Positions 20,634-31,663 of a stretch of 64,000 bases of DNA are shown piece after piece; within the stretch, counting starts at the first letter, position 1; every line of letters starts with the position of its first letter. Under the pieces are notes generated by a model. It saw nothing but the letters and a program-made list of their open reading frames with translations. It was not told the DNA's origin and ran no database searches. The stretch covers positions 1 through 64,000 of the forward strand of contig NC_134031.1 in the NCBI RefSeq assembly GCF_964204645.1, in the 5' to 3' direction. A program made the translations under genes and the position numbers. The stretch comes from Tubulanus polymorphus. Taxonomy: Eukaryota; Nemertea; Palaeonemertea; Tubulaniformes; Tubulanidae.

Positions 20634-21188
20634 TTCGTCTCTCAAAGCTGTGGTGTCATTTTTGCTAATAGAATAATAGCCTGACTCGGGCATAGAATAT
20701 ATAATTTAAACCCTGCTATATGCAAATTTAAAAGGCAAAATTCATTTATCAAGAATCAGAATCAAAATAATAAAAGTATAATGAAGAAATAACTAGAACA
20801 ACCTATACGCACAAAATAACAAAACCTCTCAACCTTAAGACTGAACACTCGCTTTACTTTCCTAATTAACTTGTTTTTCCCTGTTTTAGTTATTCTTCAG
20901 ACTTGATGATGGTCTCTACAAAGACTCCAAAATGTTGTCTTTTACTTCTATTAAGTTTCTATATAGTGGGTTTTAAAGTTTTAGTGAAAATTGAAATTGA
21001 AGATTAAATGTAGCTGTAAAGCAGCGATAACTGGTTGCATTAGTTTGTAATTGTTTGTACCCCACGACCCAGTTTTATTGGTCTGGTAAGTCACTCAATC
21101 AAAGAAACCATTAAGTTGAAATATCGACAGGTTTTCTTTATTATGTGACTATAATATTTCGTGTGAACTGTTGTTCTGTTTTATTTGA

Positions 21189-21194
21189 AATAAA
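21189..21194 (+). terminator. Poly(A) signal, U1
   Basis: AATAAA within TTTGAAATAAAGATTAG. In U2-U4 the equivalent site is followed by a GU-rich stretch (TTTCTGTGTTGTTTTAG) typical of 3' ends. It lies 560 bp after the 60-codon ORF and may end the same transcript. Confidence 0.4.
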
Positions 21195-21199
21195 GATTA

Positions 21200-21730
21200 G
21201 ACTGTAGTTTCACACACTCAGTGCGTCACACGTAAATCCCACGGGTTCAGTTTCATAGAAATAATTTACTCAAAAAACTTCACTCAATTCGACTTAATAT
21301 TTTTGAAGAAACTGAGCCTAGGGTAGAGTTTCACAAACCAATTGCGTTCAAACATTTTATTTTGAAGAAAAAAGTAAATGCAAGTTAAAATTGATTGATA
21401 CTTTCTCTGTGAAACTGGACACTCGCTATTCAGTGTGCGAAACTGCAGCATCTAAATCTGATTGAAACCCTCGCATCATAAACCAAATCCTACCGAGTGT
21501 ACGGTTTCACATATACGGATTAATTATCAAAGATCAACAAAAAAGAGAAACTGAGTTCATCTGTTTTTGTGAGATTTGATCCAGATTAAATTTCTTCACA
21601 AATTCAGTTAAAAAATGCATCGTTTTTTGTGGAACTGCGACCCCTGGTGTCCACTCGAGGAATTCATTTTTTCTTTCTTACCCTGGTATGCGAGGGTTTC
21701 AATTCGATGGTCCAACTACTATTCTTAAAA
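21200..21730. other. Region rich in GTTTCACA-type repeat relics
   Basis: No ORF. It repeatedly contains GTTTCACA and its complement TGTGAAAC, and GAAACTGG, as in the nested fold-back just downstream. It reads as a nest of eroded copies of that element family. Confidence 0.45.
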
Positions 21731-21966
21731 GGGCAGGGTCCAGTTCCACAGTTGTTGAGTTAAGATTTAACTCTGGGCTCAGTTTCACAAAAAGGATTAA
21801 GGCCTAAATCGATTTAAGATAAACTGAATTAATGAAGAAATTAAATCGATTTAAGAGTTAAACCTTTTTGTGAAACTGGGCCCTGGGGTAACTCATTGAA
21901 AATGAATTAACTTTAACTTTAACGAGTTAACAACTGTGGAACACACAACTGTGGAACTGGGTCCTG
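21731..21966. mobile_element. Nested fold-back element, U1
   Basis: The outer arms are CAGGGTCCAGTTCCACAGTT and, inverted, CAGGACCCAGTTCCACAGTT. Inside lies a second inverted pair, CAGTTTCACAAAAAGG with CCTTTTTGTGAAACTG, around an AT-rich loop. U4 lacks the whole unit (junction near 55230), which shows its boundaries. Confidence 0.82.
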
Positions 21967-22044
21967 GTGTGTTACATGACAATGAGGAATAAATATAGAT
22001 AATTGTTGCTGTAAGTCGTGTGTGCGTTATTTAATCATTTTTCG

Positions 22045-22680
22045 TGGCGGGGTCGAACCCAGGACACCTGTACATCCTCTATTCAGTATCAAGACCACTC
22101 TGAACCAGTATCAGTAATTACTGGTTCGAACCCGGGATGCCCCTGTACATCCTCCATTCAACATCAGGACCAATCAGAATCAGTAATTACTTTTGTTAAG
22201 ATATCAACATTTCACCGTACGGTGCTGCCTCTATGCTCATCGGTAGCGGGATTTTCATACACTAACGTTAGTCAACTCTGGCAAGCAAGGGTTACGGAGT
22301 ATAGCTGGACAGCACGACGATTGCCAGAGTTGACTTCAGTTAGTGTATGGAAATCCCGCTAACGATGAGCATAGCGGCAGCACCGTACGGTCGGGACACC
22401 CCTGTACATCCTCCATTCAGCATCAGGACAACTTGGACCACTACTCAGTTCGAACCCGGGACACCCCTGTACATCATCTAATCAGCATCAGGACCACTCT
22501 GAATCAGTATCAGTAATTACTGGTTCTCGAACCCGGGACACAACCCTGTACATCCTCCATTCAGCATCAGGACAACTTGGACCACTACTCAGTTCGAACC
22601 CGGGACACCCCTGTACAAAGACCACTCTGAACCAGTATCAGTAATTACTTGGTTCGAACGCGGGACACCCCGTACCCATT
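22045..22680. repeat. B-box-like minisatellite, U2
   Basis: At least five GTTCGAACCCGGGA cores at ~60-bp spacing, split by the fold-back at 22214-22391. The last module, GGTTCGAACGCGGGACACCC, ends just before the broken 127-codon ORF. Confidence 0.82.
22214..22391. mobile_element. 178-bp ACCGTACGGT fold-back, U2
   Basis: Arms of about 71 bp pair with only a few mismatches (for example GATGAGCATAG with CTATGCTCATC). The ~36-bp loop contains GGTTACGGAGTATAGC. Confidence 0.88.
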
Positions 22681-23111
22681 ATGACGCGATTAGACACGTG
22701 TTCGATGGTCGTCCTCATTCAGAAGATGAATTTAATTGTGAAACATGGTCATATCCAGGAATAGTTAAACCCGGCCATCAATGTCTCGACTAAAACCGTG
22801 TCTATATCGATATTTGTACTCGATATATGTCGATATGTATACTCGATATATATACTATCGATATTTTTATAATCGTCGTATTAGGTGCCTACGGATTCAT
22901 CTTCTTTACGATAACCTACAACGATACGATTTCAAACTGTGTTCTACCCGTACTCGAAGTAGGCCTAACTACCAATTTCACGTTGTTTGGAGCCATTTTA
23001 GGACAGTGTAACTTCAACCTAGAGCGATTTCACCCACCCCGAGTGCTAATTGATAAAAGTTCCTGTGTATCAAGTTTAATCGTAATCGGTCCATTGGGTC
23101 AAGAGATATAG
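22681..23111 (+). pseudogene. Broken copy of the 127-codon membrane ORF, U2
   Basis: Two lesions: TGT to TAG (Cys to stop) at about 22764, and a net 47-bp insertion of CGATAT-type sequence (about 22819-22868) inside the hydrophobic span. The insertion shifts the frame. The downstream two thirds is otherwise intact and conserved. Confidence 0.6.
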
Positions 23112-23454
23112 ACATTTATCCAAAGCGACACCTATGGAAAAGAGTGGAAATTGTTGCATACCAACCTTAAAATAGATATTGTGGTTTTTATATATATTGA
23201 ATAATGTCACCAACTCTTTTATTCATTTAGAAATAAACTACTGTATTGAGCGAAGTATCTTTTAAATAAAGTGGCCTCCACTAGATAAAGCAAATATATG
23301 TGTTCAAAATATATAAGTTAGTATAGAATCTATTGACCAAAAAACAACCCGAGTCAAACAGATGATCATCGTACTACAAATACCTCGCTGGGCCAAAAAT
23401 TAGCCCCAACCTGAGGCACTAACCCTAACCCTAGATCGACCGTAACCCTAACCC

Positions 23455-23521
23455 TAGCAGGACTCGAACCTGCGACCTCCAGCATGCCGGCCGAACACGC
23501 TAACCACTAGACCGCCGAGTT
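23455..23521 (-). mobile_element. tRNA-Glu-like SINE head, U2
   Basis: Same element as at 10987, with GGCCGAACACG in place of GGCCAAACACG. TTAGGG motifs adjoin it at 23420-23456. Confidence 0.68.
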
Positions 23522-23566
23522 CTGGTAATTGAGCTGGTTTGTGAATATGTGTGGTCAGTGTGGTAC

Positions 23567-23683
23567 AAGGCCAACACTAGGGTTACTGCGTTTATTAAAC
23601 AGGCCAACACTAAGGTTTCTACGTTTATTAAACAGGCCAACACTAGGGTTTCTGCGTTTATTAAACAGGCCAACACTCGTCAG
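23567..23683. repeat. 33-bp minisatellite, U2
   Basis: About 3.5 copies, against 5.5 in U1. All use the TTTATTAAACAGG variant. Confidence 0.88.
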
Positions 23684-23944
23684 TGTTTGTTTCTTGGTAA
23701 TTTTTGTGCCCTGGGGCCAGTTCGATGGGCGAAGACTGATTCTATTGGCTAATACAGTCAAACTAAATCGTTTAATCCACATCGACCGAATTTTAGTCTA
23801 ATCCGGATAATACTTACAGTCAATTTAATCATTAATATACACGAAAATGACTTTTAATCCGGATTTGCCGTAAAACGGATGAATTTTGTTGGTCCCAATG
23901 ATCGGAATTAGGGAGATTCTATCATACCATTAATTTACTCTCCT

Positions 23945-23953
23945 TATATAAAG
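23945..23953 (+). promoter_or_regulatory. TATA box, U2
   Basis: TATATAAAG, in the context CTCTCCTTATATAAAGC. Confidence 0.33.
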
Positions 23954-24245
23954 CTCTAATGTTGGTACAGTTATTAATTTCTAACAAACTAGTGTTGAGT
24001 GATGAATGAAATTTGACTTAAGAAAAATCTGTATTCCTCACATGCCGCAGTAAAATAGCAAGACTGCATCAAATTACAACCGTTCAGTGCTGCCCCAGTG
24101 AATAACGATAGCGGAATTTCTGTGAACTAAAGTAGTAATTACGGAAACCTCGAAACGAATGATTAGATTGGTAAAGAGCGTGGTTTTCATTAGAATAAAT
24201 TCTTTGAATATTGCGTAGAATATAAAACCTAATCTAATCGAAAAG

Positions 24246-24404
24246 ATGCCGAGACCAGTAATAGACTGGTTGCCATTTCTACCTGCGAATACAGGTGGCG
24301 GTGACCAGTCTACCGGCGGGAATCCCAATCTGAGGTACACTATGACGCAATATCAAAATGGCGTGCTTTACCATACCACGAAATTAAGCAAAAACCTCAC
24401 CTAA
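24246..24404 (+). CDS. Conserved 52-codon ORF, U2
   Basis: Same frame as 11840-11998, beginning MPRPVIDWLPF and ending KLSKNLT. It differs from U1 by V for A, T for S and HTTKL for PNTKF. The 88-codon antisense frame 24074-24340 overlaps it and is judged a shadow. Confidence 0.3.
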   Translation: MPRPVIDWLPFLPANTGGGDQSTGGNPNLRYTMTQYQNGVLYHTTKLSKNLT

Positions 24405-24770
24405 TACAAACATTGCCACCCTCCTTCCCGACCCCTGAAATCAGTATTTCAATATTTGGTAAGTGTTTGTAACATTGGTTTAAATGGCGAAAAATATTCC
24501 ATCTCAGATATTGCGGGAAATCATATTATTTCAGTCACATCCTACAAACACAGTGCACATTGACATATGCCATGGTCATGGTGGCGCTCAGTCAAGCATA
24601 ACGTCATTCCATCCTGATATATCTAGACCACGATGGGCTTCACCTCGCTGTTTTGTGATGAATCTGTTCTAAAATGATTATATCGACTGATTTAATCAAA
24701 CAGTGAAAACAGTGTAAGTTTATTTCATATGTCGCTTAACCTATAGGCCTATTAATCGCAGTCAAACATG

Positions 24771-25140
24771 TGGGACACCAACATACTCCCATGGGAGGGA
24801 TTTGAACCTGATGACATCGCTTGCTACACTCAGCCACGGTACGAAACCCTGCCACACTAGACCGGGTGCGCAGGTACATGCGCAGCTTTACCGCGCGAAA
24901 TCTTGCGGCACCAAACAGATTGCTCGTTAATCGCTGAGGTAAATTTCACGGAAGAACTATAAATGGGAAAACCAGGGCTCAAATAAAACTGAATTTCTGA
25001 TTGGCTATTAATGACATCATCTAAGCTGCGCGTGTAGCTGGTGCGCACTCGGTCTAGTGTGGCAGGGTTTCGTACCGTGACAATCTGGATGCCATCAGGT
25101 TCGAGTCCCTGCCGCAGGAGGATTGATGCCTCTACTTGCC
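24771..25140. mobile_element. tRNA-armed fold-back, U2
   Basis: The left arm includes CCACGGTACGAAACCCTGCC; the right arm ends GCAGGGTTTCGTACCGTG. Outer B boxes are GGTTCAAATCC (- strand) and GGTTCGAGTCC (+ strand). The right-arm B box matches the consensus better than in U1. Confidence 0.8.
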
Positions 25141-26214
25141 TCCATTCGTCTGTGATATTGATGATGATGATCATCATAGGTTTCAGAAACAGATAATATT
25201 TAAACTGTTCGTTTTTTCATTACTTTCTTGTTTATATTTCATGTTGAACTCTGGATGCAAAACCTAAACTGTGGATAGAAAAACCCCGTGAATAAACGAA
25301 CTGCAGATTGGAGCGAACAATCTAATTTGTAAGTTTGAATTTTAGATTTGATATTTCTGCAGTTATTTCTAAGGAAAGAAAACAATCTTAGATTTGTCTA
25401 TTATAGGTATCACTTCAACATGTTCAACGGGAATTTTGATTCAGCACAGGAAAACAAGAATCACTCTTAGATTCAGCACAGGACAACAAGGAATCAGTGT
25501 TTCACAATCAGACTTTTTTGGTTTTGCGCCGGACATCGGGAATCATTCTTGGATTCAGCACAGGACAACAAGGAATCAGTGTTTTACTACCAGACTTTTT
25601 TTTGATTTAGCACAGAACATCGGGAATCACTCTTGGATTCAGCATGACATCAGGAATCACTATAGCCTATGTGGAAATTCAAGATAAGTAACATTAATCT
25701 TTATTTATCGGGTGTTGAATTGATTTTAAGGGACCAATTTTATATTGTTTGTTATAAACCATGTTTTGAAATGAAATCTCAGAAACCTGTTGCATTTATT
25801 CAATCATTTCAAATTTCTTTTGGTGAATATTTGGCTATAATCAGTTCATGGTTGGGATTGTTATTTCTGTAAGCGGGTTTACAGGTTTTCTAAATTGTGA
25901 TCAACTCAAATGTTATTTCTAATCAATATGAAACTGGTTCCTGATGTCAATAATACAACTGTTATCAATCATGTTCCTTCGTAATAATCAGATCATGTGT
26001 ATCTTGAGAGTTAGAATTTCTATAGATTAAACTGCTGTACTTATTTCATACTGATTGTACAGTTACAGATACATGTAACATTGTGTACAGATACAGAGTA
26101 CAGATCACTGCATTACTTCATCCTGTGATTGAACAGTGATTTAATGTTCTCTCATCTTCATTAGATTCCCATCCGTCTAACTAAAACATCAGAACATTTC
26201 AACTCATCTAACCA

Positions 26215-26445
26215 CGGGGTTTGGGGAGGGTGGGTAGGGTTGGGGGAGGGACGGTGGGAGGGAAGGGGTCTGGGAGGAAGGGTGGGAGGGATGGGGTGAG
26301 GGAGGGCGGGAGGGAAGGGGTCCGGGAGAGATGGGGTCCCGGAGGGTGGGAGGGATGTAGGGGTGGTGGTAGGACTTGGGAGGGTGGGAGGGATGTTGGG
26401 GTGGTGGTAGGACTTTGGAGGGAGGGATATAGGGTGGGGGTTTAG
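26215..26445 (+). repeat. G-rich tract 1, U2
   Basis: Longer than in U1, with GGGAGGGAAGGGGTCTGGGA and GGGATGTAGGGGTGGTGG units. Confidence 0.78.
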
Positions 26446-27659
26446 GTACAGGTACAGGTGGTTTAGTCGTAGTTTTAGTCTTGAAGTTCAGGATATTTCA
26501 GAAAATGTGTCCCATCTTTTTATTATTCTAAGAAATGATTAATCATTATGAAACACGTGACTGCAACATGTCATGTTACAGTTGTTATGCATGACAAGCT
26601 GTATAAGCATCGGCCAATTGGACTCGTTCTATTTTACTGGTTGTTATTTCTATGAGACCCGGGTTTGATCCCCGGTGAGTGCGCACGTTATTTCACCGTC
26701 ACTTCTCTCAATCGTTATGAGATAATTGCCCCAGATTTTTGAATTGGGACGTTTCAATTTTGAGGGCCATTATGTTGTCAGGAATGAGAGATATTTTTTG
26801 AATGATCACAAACTGCTCCTTGGCTCCGATCAAAACACGGTTTCATTAATAATTGAATGAAACAACAATCATACGTTAATAATTACTGTTGATATCTGGC
26901 GGTTTACTGATACATTTCCAGCTGAAAGATGTATTTTCTTCCTGTGCTATTTTTAAAAACGGCTGTAAATACTGAGAACTGTTATAGGACGACTTAGAAA
27001 ATTATTGACGAGAGTCGAGATGCAGTTCACATTCATCTGCTGCTTCCTCTTTTTTCTGCAGATTCTTAGACAGAGACCTACTCTTCATTTTTGGAAGAAG
27101 AGTATAGAACTCATTAGAATAAGTGATATGTTTTGTTATCACTTTTATGGACACACTTCTTCATTTGCCTTCATGGCACAGTATATCACTATTCATAGAT
27201 ATCCTTAATACCCCGGTAATTAGTTATCCTTTTCAAAAAGATGGGGCACATTTTCTGAAATAAACTGTACAATTTTTAGGTGGGACAAAGATTGACACGG
27301 AGAGACTATTGTTCTATTATTATATTCATTTTAGAATAGGATAATATTCTTTTCTACCCTGTGACTTATAATTCTATTCTAGACAGAATTTAAGGGGCTG
27401 CGAACTAATTATACTTCTATCAGGAAATATTTTACTGAATTTAAAAGCTGTAAAAACAAATGATATTCAACCAGATGTAGTTTTCACAGTTAGGCTACGG
27501 CAATCTTCCTACTACAATGAGACTCTGATAAAGCATGGGGGAGGGGTATGTAGTGTATTTTGCCATTTTTCACAATCATATCAGTTTATGAAAGTTATTT
27601 CATCCTCCGCTGTTATTTAGAATTTTATCAGTGCTCGATCAATTTGTCAGTTTATAGCT

Positions 27660-27810
27660 TTTAGACTTGGTCACTAAACCTGAGCTATGAACCAAACTTT
27701 GACTCTTTGGTCACTAAACCTGAGCTATGAACCAAACTTTGACTCTTTGGTCACCAAACCTGGGCTATGAACCAAACTTTGACGCTTAGGTCACTAAACA
27801 AAGACCATGA
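27660..27810. repeat. 40-bp minisatellite, U2
   Basis: Copies start at TCACTAAACC 27670 and 27710, and at TCACCAAACC 27750. Confidence 0.88.
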
Positions 27811-29049
27811 ATGAAAGATTTAACGTTTTTTAAAGTTATTTCTGTTGCCTTCATGACTCAATATTTGAGAATGGAACAAATGACGTAGTTAATGAAAGAT
27901 TCATCTGTATCAGTGTTGCTGCTGCTGCAGCTGCTGCTGCTGCTGGTGCAACTAACACAACCTTTTGCTGTTTGTCTCTAAAAGATTAAACTTGATCCCA
28001 GTCGGAACTGATGAGAATTTTAGTGAGACGACAAATAAGGAAAAGCCATATGAAAAAATGTAAAGCGAATGCATGAATAAAATAAAACAGCATGAAATGC
28101 TGATATAAAGAGTGGGGTCCGAGAGCAATTCGAAGGTTTAGTGTCCTGCACGCTTAGCGAGTGGGCAGGGGTCTATTCCTACCTCGACTCAAGTGCTAAA
28201 AGTCAGAGAAAAGAGTAAAAACGAAAAATGGCAAATGAAGGAAAAATGGCTGGAGTTTGATTTGTTCCACTGGGTTTAAGTGTTAACTTGAAAAGACAAT
28301 CAAACAGATTATTTATGACGTATATATTTTGCATCAGCAGTTTAAAAACATTGATTAATAACTTTTATGAATAGGATTCCATAAACTACTTGCTTATATG
28401 AAACCTCTAGTAGAGAGTATTGAAATAGTCCACAATGGTTTCATTTAGTGACGTCATGTTGAATTGGTGAAGCAACATAAATAGCATTAATTGTTTTGAT
28501 CTCAGCCATCATTCTTGTCCTTGGTTTGTGTTTGCCTTTCTCACAACATTTTGTGAGTGTGAAGGTTTGGTTCGGGCTTATTCTTTGGTCGGGTGAACCC
28601 TCCATATACCTCCCCCTCCCTTACAACATTAAGTTCCTCGGGTTTGGTTTGATGTTTTGTAGATGAAACCTCTACAACTCAAACTCGCATCATTTGATGA
28701 AATGAAATCTGTTTACAGACGACTGCTGCAACTTGTCGTGAAACTGAGATATATTGTGAATACTTATTAGAGGGAGTAGAAATAAAAGGAATAATTTGAT
28801 GAAATTGATAAAGAAATCATCTGTAAAAATGAAGCCATGTGATTTTCAAGACCAACCCAGGCATATGATCATTTGAGTTCATCTGAATGCCTCCAAAATG
28901 TGTAGAGACAGTATCTGTGAGTCCCATCAATGATGCAATTGATTAAGGATTTTGATTTATAAATGAAATTGATATGATCGTGAAAAATGGCAAATCGTTT
29001 TGTAGTTATTGTACAGATGAGTGGTGTGTGAAGAGGAGACAAGAGAGTT

Positions 29050-29375
29050 GAGGAGGCATGATGGGAGGGCATTGAGGGAGGGCTAGGTGGGAGGGCATTG
29101 AGGGAGGGCTAGGTGGGAGGGCATTGAGGGAGGGCATTGAGGGTGGGCTAGGTGGGAGGGCATTGAGGGAGGGCATTGAGGGAGGGCCAGGCGGGAGGGC
29201 ATTGAGGGAGGGAGGAAGGGAGGGAGGGAAGGGGTATCGGACGGTGGGAGGGAAGGGGTCCGGGAGGGTGGGAGGGAAGGGGTCGGGGAGGGAAGGGGTT
29301 TGGGAGGGAAGGGGTTTGGGAGGGCGGGAGGGAAGGGGTCTGGGAGGGTGGGAGGGTTGGGTCGGGAGGTTAGAT
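29050..29375 (+). repeat. G-rich minisatellite 2, U2
   Basis: GGGCATTGAGGGAGGG units followed by GGGAAGGGGT units, ending at the right inverted arm. Confidence 0.85.
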
Positions 29376-29778
29376 GAGTTAAAATGTTCTGATGTTTTAG
29401 TTAGACGGTTGAGAATCTAATGAAGATTAAAGAACATTAAATCACTGTTCAATCACAGGATGAAGTAATGCAGTGATCTGTACTCTGTATCTGTACACAA
29501 TGTTACATGTATCTGTAACTGTACAATCAGTATGAAATTGATTGATTGATCTGATTGATTGATAATTTGAGATGTTACATTCTGCTCTATTGTCACTGAT
29601 TATTGTTTCTTTTTCTTTTCAGAATGAAATGAATGCAATAGAATTTACTATTTAAACAGGCTCATTTAAAGGTAAGTACAAAACTGTTAATGAATTTCTC
29701 CACAGAATTCTTCACAGTCTCTGTTGATATTTTGAATTATTTTTGAACTAAAAATTACAGTTTTACTCTCAGTAACAG

Positions 29779-30135
29779 GATGAGATACACACCGCAGCAG
29801 CAGCAACAACAGCAGCACTGGCAGTACCTGCAGTACCAGCACTATGCAGCAACAGCAGCTGCAACAGCAGCACTGGCAGTACCCGCAGTACCAGCACCAT
29901 GCAGCAACAGCGCCACCAGCAGCTGCAACAGCAGCACTGGCAGTACCCGCAGTACCAGCACCATGCAGCAACAGCGCCACCAGTAGCTGCAACAGCAGCA
30001 CTGGCAGTACCCGCAGTACCAGCACCATGCAGCAACAGCGCCACCACCAGCTGCAACAGCAGCACTGGCAGTACCTGCAGTACCAGCACCATGCAGCAAC
30101 AGCGCCACCAGCAGCTGCAACAGCAGCAGTAGCAG
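29779..30135 (+). repeat. Exon-like 64-bp minisatellite, ~5 copies, U2
   Basis: Acceptor CTCAGTAACAG and donor CAGGTAAAAC bound it. One copy has GTAGCTGC (a TAG in one phase), so the frame entered from the acceptor is closed here, unlike in U1. Confidence 0.86.
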
Positions 30136-31207
30136 GTAAAACCTGTTTGGAAATTCATTATTTTTAGAGAACTGTTCTATATAAATTATTCTGTTATCTG
30201 TTTATGTTTCCAGCATTCAACCACTCAAAGATCACGGCTTTGTTTGATTTGGTGTGAAACTGCTCTTATTTCATAACAACTTAACTGACAATTTCTAAAA
30301 TTAGTATTTAGGAGCTGAAATAACTGGAACCCTTGACAGAATCTGTGAACAGTAAACATTGGGAATTCACCTCACATTTGTTAAAGATGGACATCGCTTT
30401 AGATCCTCAAAACCAATACAGTACCGGTAAATATCTCTACAGATTCTAGTCTCTGTTTGACTGTACATTTATAAACTCATTTCCTGATTAGAAGCTACAT
30501 TAATCAGTGAAGGCGAATTTTCAATCACTTCTATTCTGGTCAAAGTTCGAATCATCAAAATTATACAACTGTTGTATTCTAGGGTCTAAAATAAAGCTGA
30601 ACTTCCAGTTAACGTTGCGCTCTACAAATCAAACAAGTCAGAAGCGGTTAGTTTTATATCGATTTATTGCAGTAATTTGTGGTGATCTTCAAATCAAGTC
30701 CAGAAAATGATGTTTTGATCGGTCAATGTTGGCAGGTATCAACGTTTTACTAGAGGACGCAGTCTAAAGCTACCATCAAACCTCTCAGAAATCTGCATAT
30801 ACTCGACACATTGTGATAAACTACTCATTAACCCGGTAGGTTTTCTGTCAATTGAACACAAACAAGTTGCAGTTTCTATCTATTTCATTAACCATTTTCT
30901 GGCATAATTTTCTCTTTCCAGAATGCAATACGCCCAACACTTTTTGGAACTGGAGAAATTAAAAATATTCACCTTCAAAGAGTAAAGAAGCTCTAGTTGC
31001 TGAAGCTGCTGCTATCGTTTTAAGAATTTATTTTCTCAGAAAATCATCAGTTCTCTTAACTTCATGACATTATTACTGTTGGAAGTGAAATCCTGCTAGA
31101 TGGCACTGAACTAATCTGATATGAGTTTAGAAATGGTGAGTATTTCATCACTCCACTGTGCTCTAATTTCATAATATTCTAACATAATTATTCTGTACAG
31201 AATTTTT

Positions 31208-31261
31208 ATGTGTGATTCTCAGGAAAGCAGTGCGGCGGCTGCTACTGCTGCTGCTGCTTAA
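31208..31261 (+). CDS. Short poly-alanine ORF, U2
   Basis: Frame MCDSQESS followed by eight Ala and one Thr, then TAA. It differs from U1 in leader and tract. Confidence 0.18.
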   Translation: MCDSQESSAAAATAAAA

Positions 31262-31567
31262 TTCTGCTCAACACAAGTTTGAAAATGATTGATTTTCTAA
31301 TAGAATTTAGCCCCAATTTCAGACTGCTATAAATACATTACTTAGTATTTTCATAGTATAATGATTTTTTGCAGCATGGAATTTGTCCAATAGAACAGTT
31401 TGAAAAGTGATCAAAGATTGAATAATGGTGTTGAAGTATCTAGAATTATAAGGTAATTATAAATTCTAGTTACCGAAATATGTCATGAAAACAATTCCCA
31501 CTTGACTGTTAATTCTATCGAACATTTTCTATGTAATATTCTCTGACGCAGGTTTTCTCTATTCTAG

Positions 31568-31663
31568 GACGAAGTGGGGATCGGGACCAATTTGACATAT
31601 CTACCAAATGAATATTGTTTATCTGTGCCGACCGGCACGGGCAGCCTACTGTTGTTCTGTTAA
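31568..31663 (+). pseudogene. Truncated terminal exon, U2
   Basis: The first nine codons (DEVGIGTNL) match U1. A 29-bp deletion then shifts the frame, giving a 31-codon version that ends at TAA 31661. Confidence 0.45.

Larger units (their letters stand above)
9696..21987 (+). repeat. Tandem array unit U1 (12.3 kb)
   Basis: First and longest unit, counted from AATAAATATAGATAA to the same motif in U2. It differs from U2 and U3 by an internal ~1.06 kb duplication (11277-13440), a longer 64-bp minisatellite, a 171-bp rather than 178-bp fold-back element and an intact 127-codon ORF. It is clearly diverged from U2/U3 but close to the second half of U4. Confidence 0.92.
26014..29536. repeat. Segment bounded by inverted arms, U2
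   Basis: Left arm about 26014-26213, right arm 29368-29536. The outer end of the right arm is truncated by loss of the AAGTACAGCAGTTTAATC stretch, and a GATTGATTGAT expansion stands in its place. Confidence 0.8.

Noticed and set aside
24074-24340. 88-codon - strand ORF (also at 11668, 35243, 46412)
   Set aside because: It overlaps the 52-codon + ORF. The U1/U2 differences are replacements at the same bases, and there is no promoter or splice context on that strand. One of the two is probably chance.
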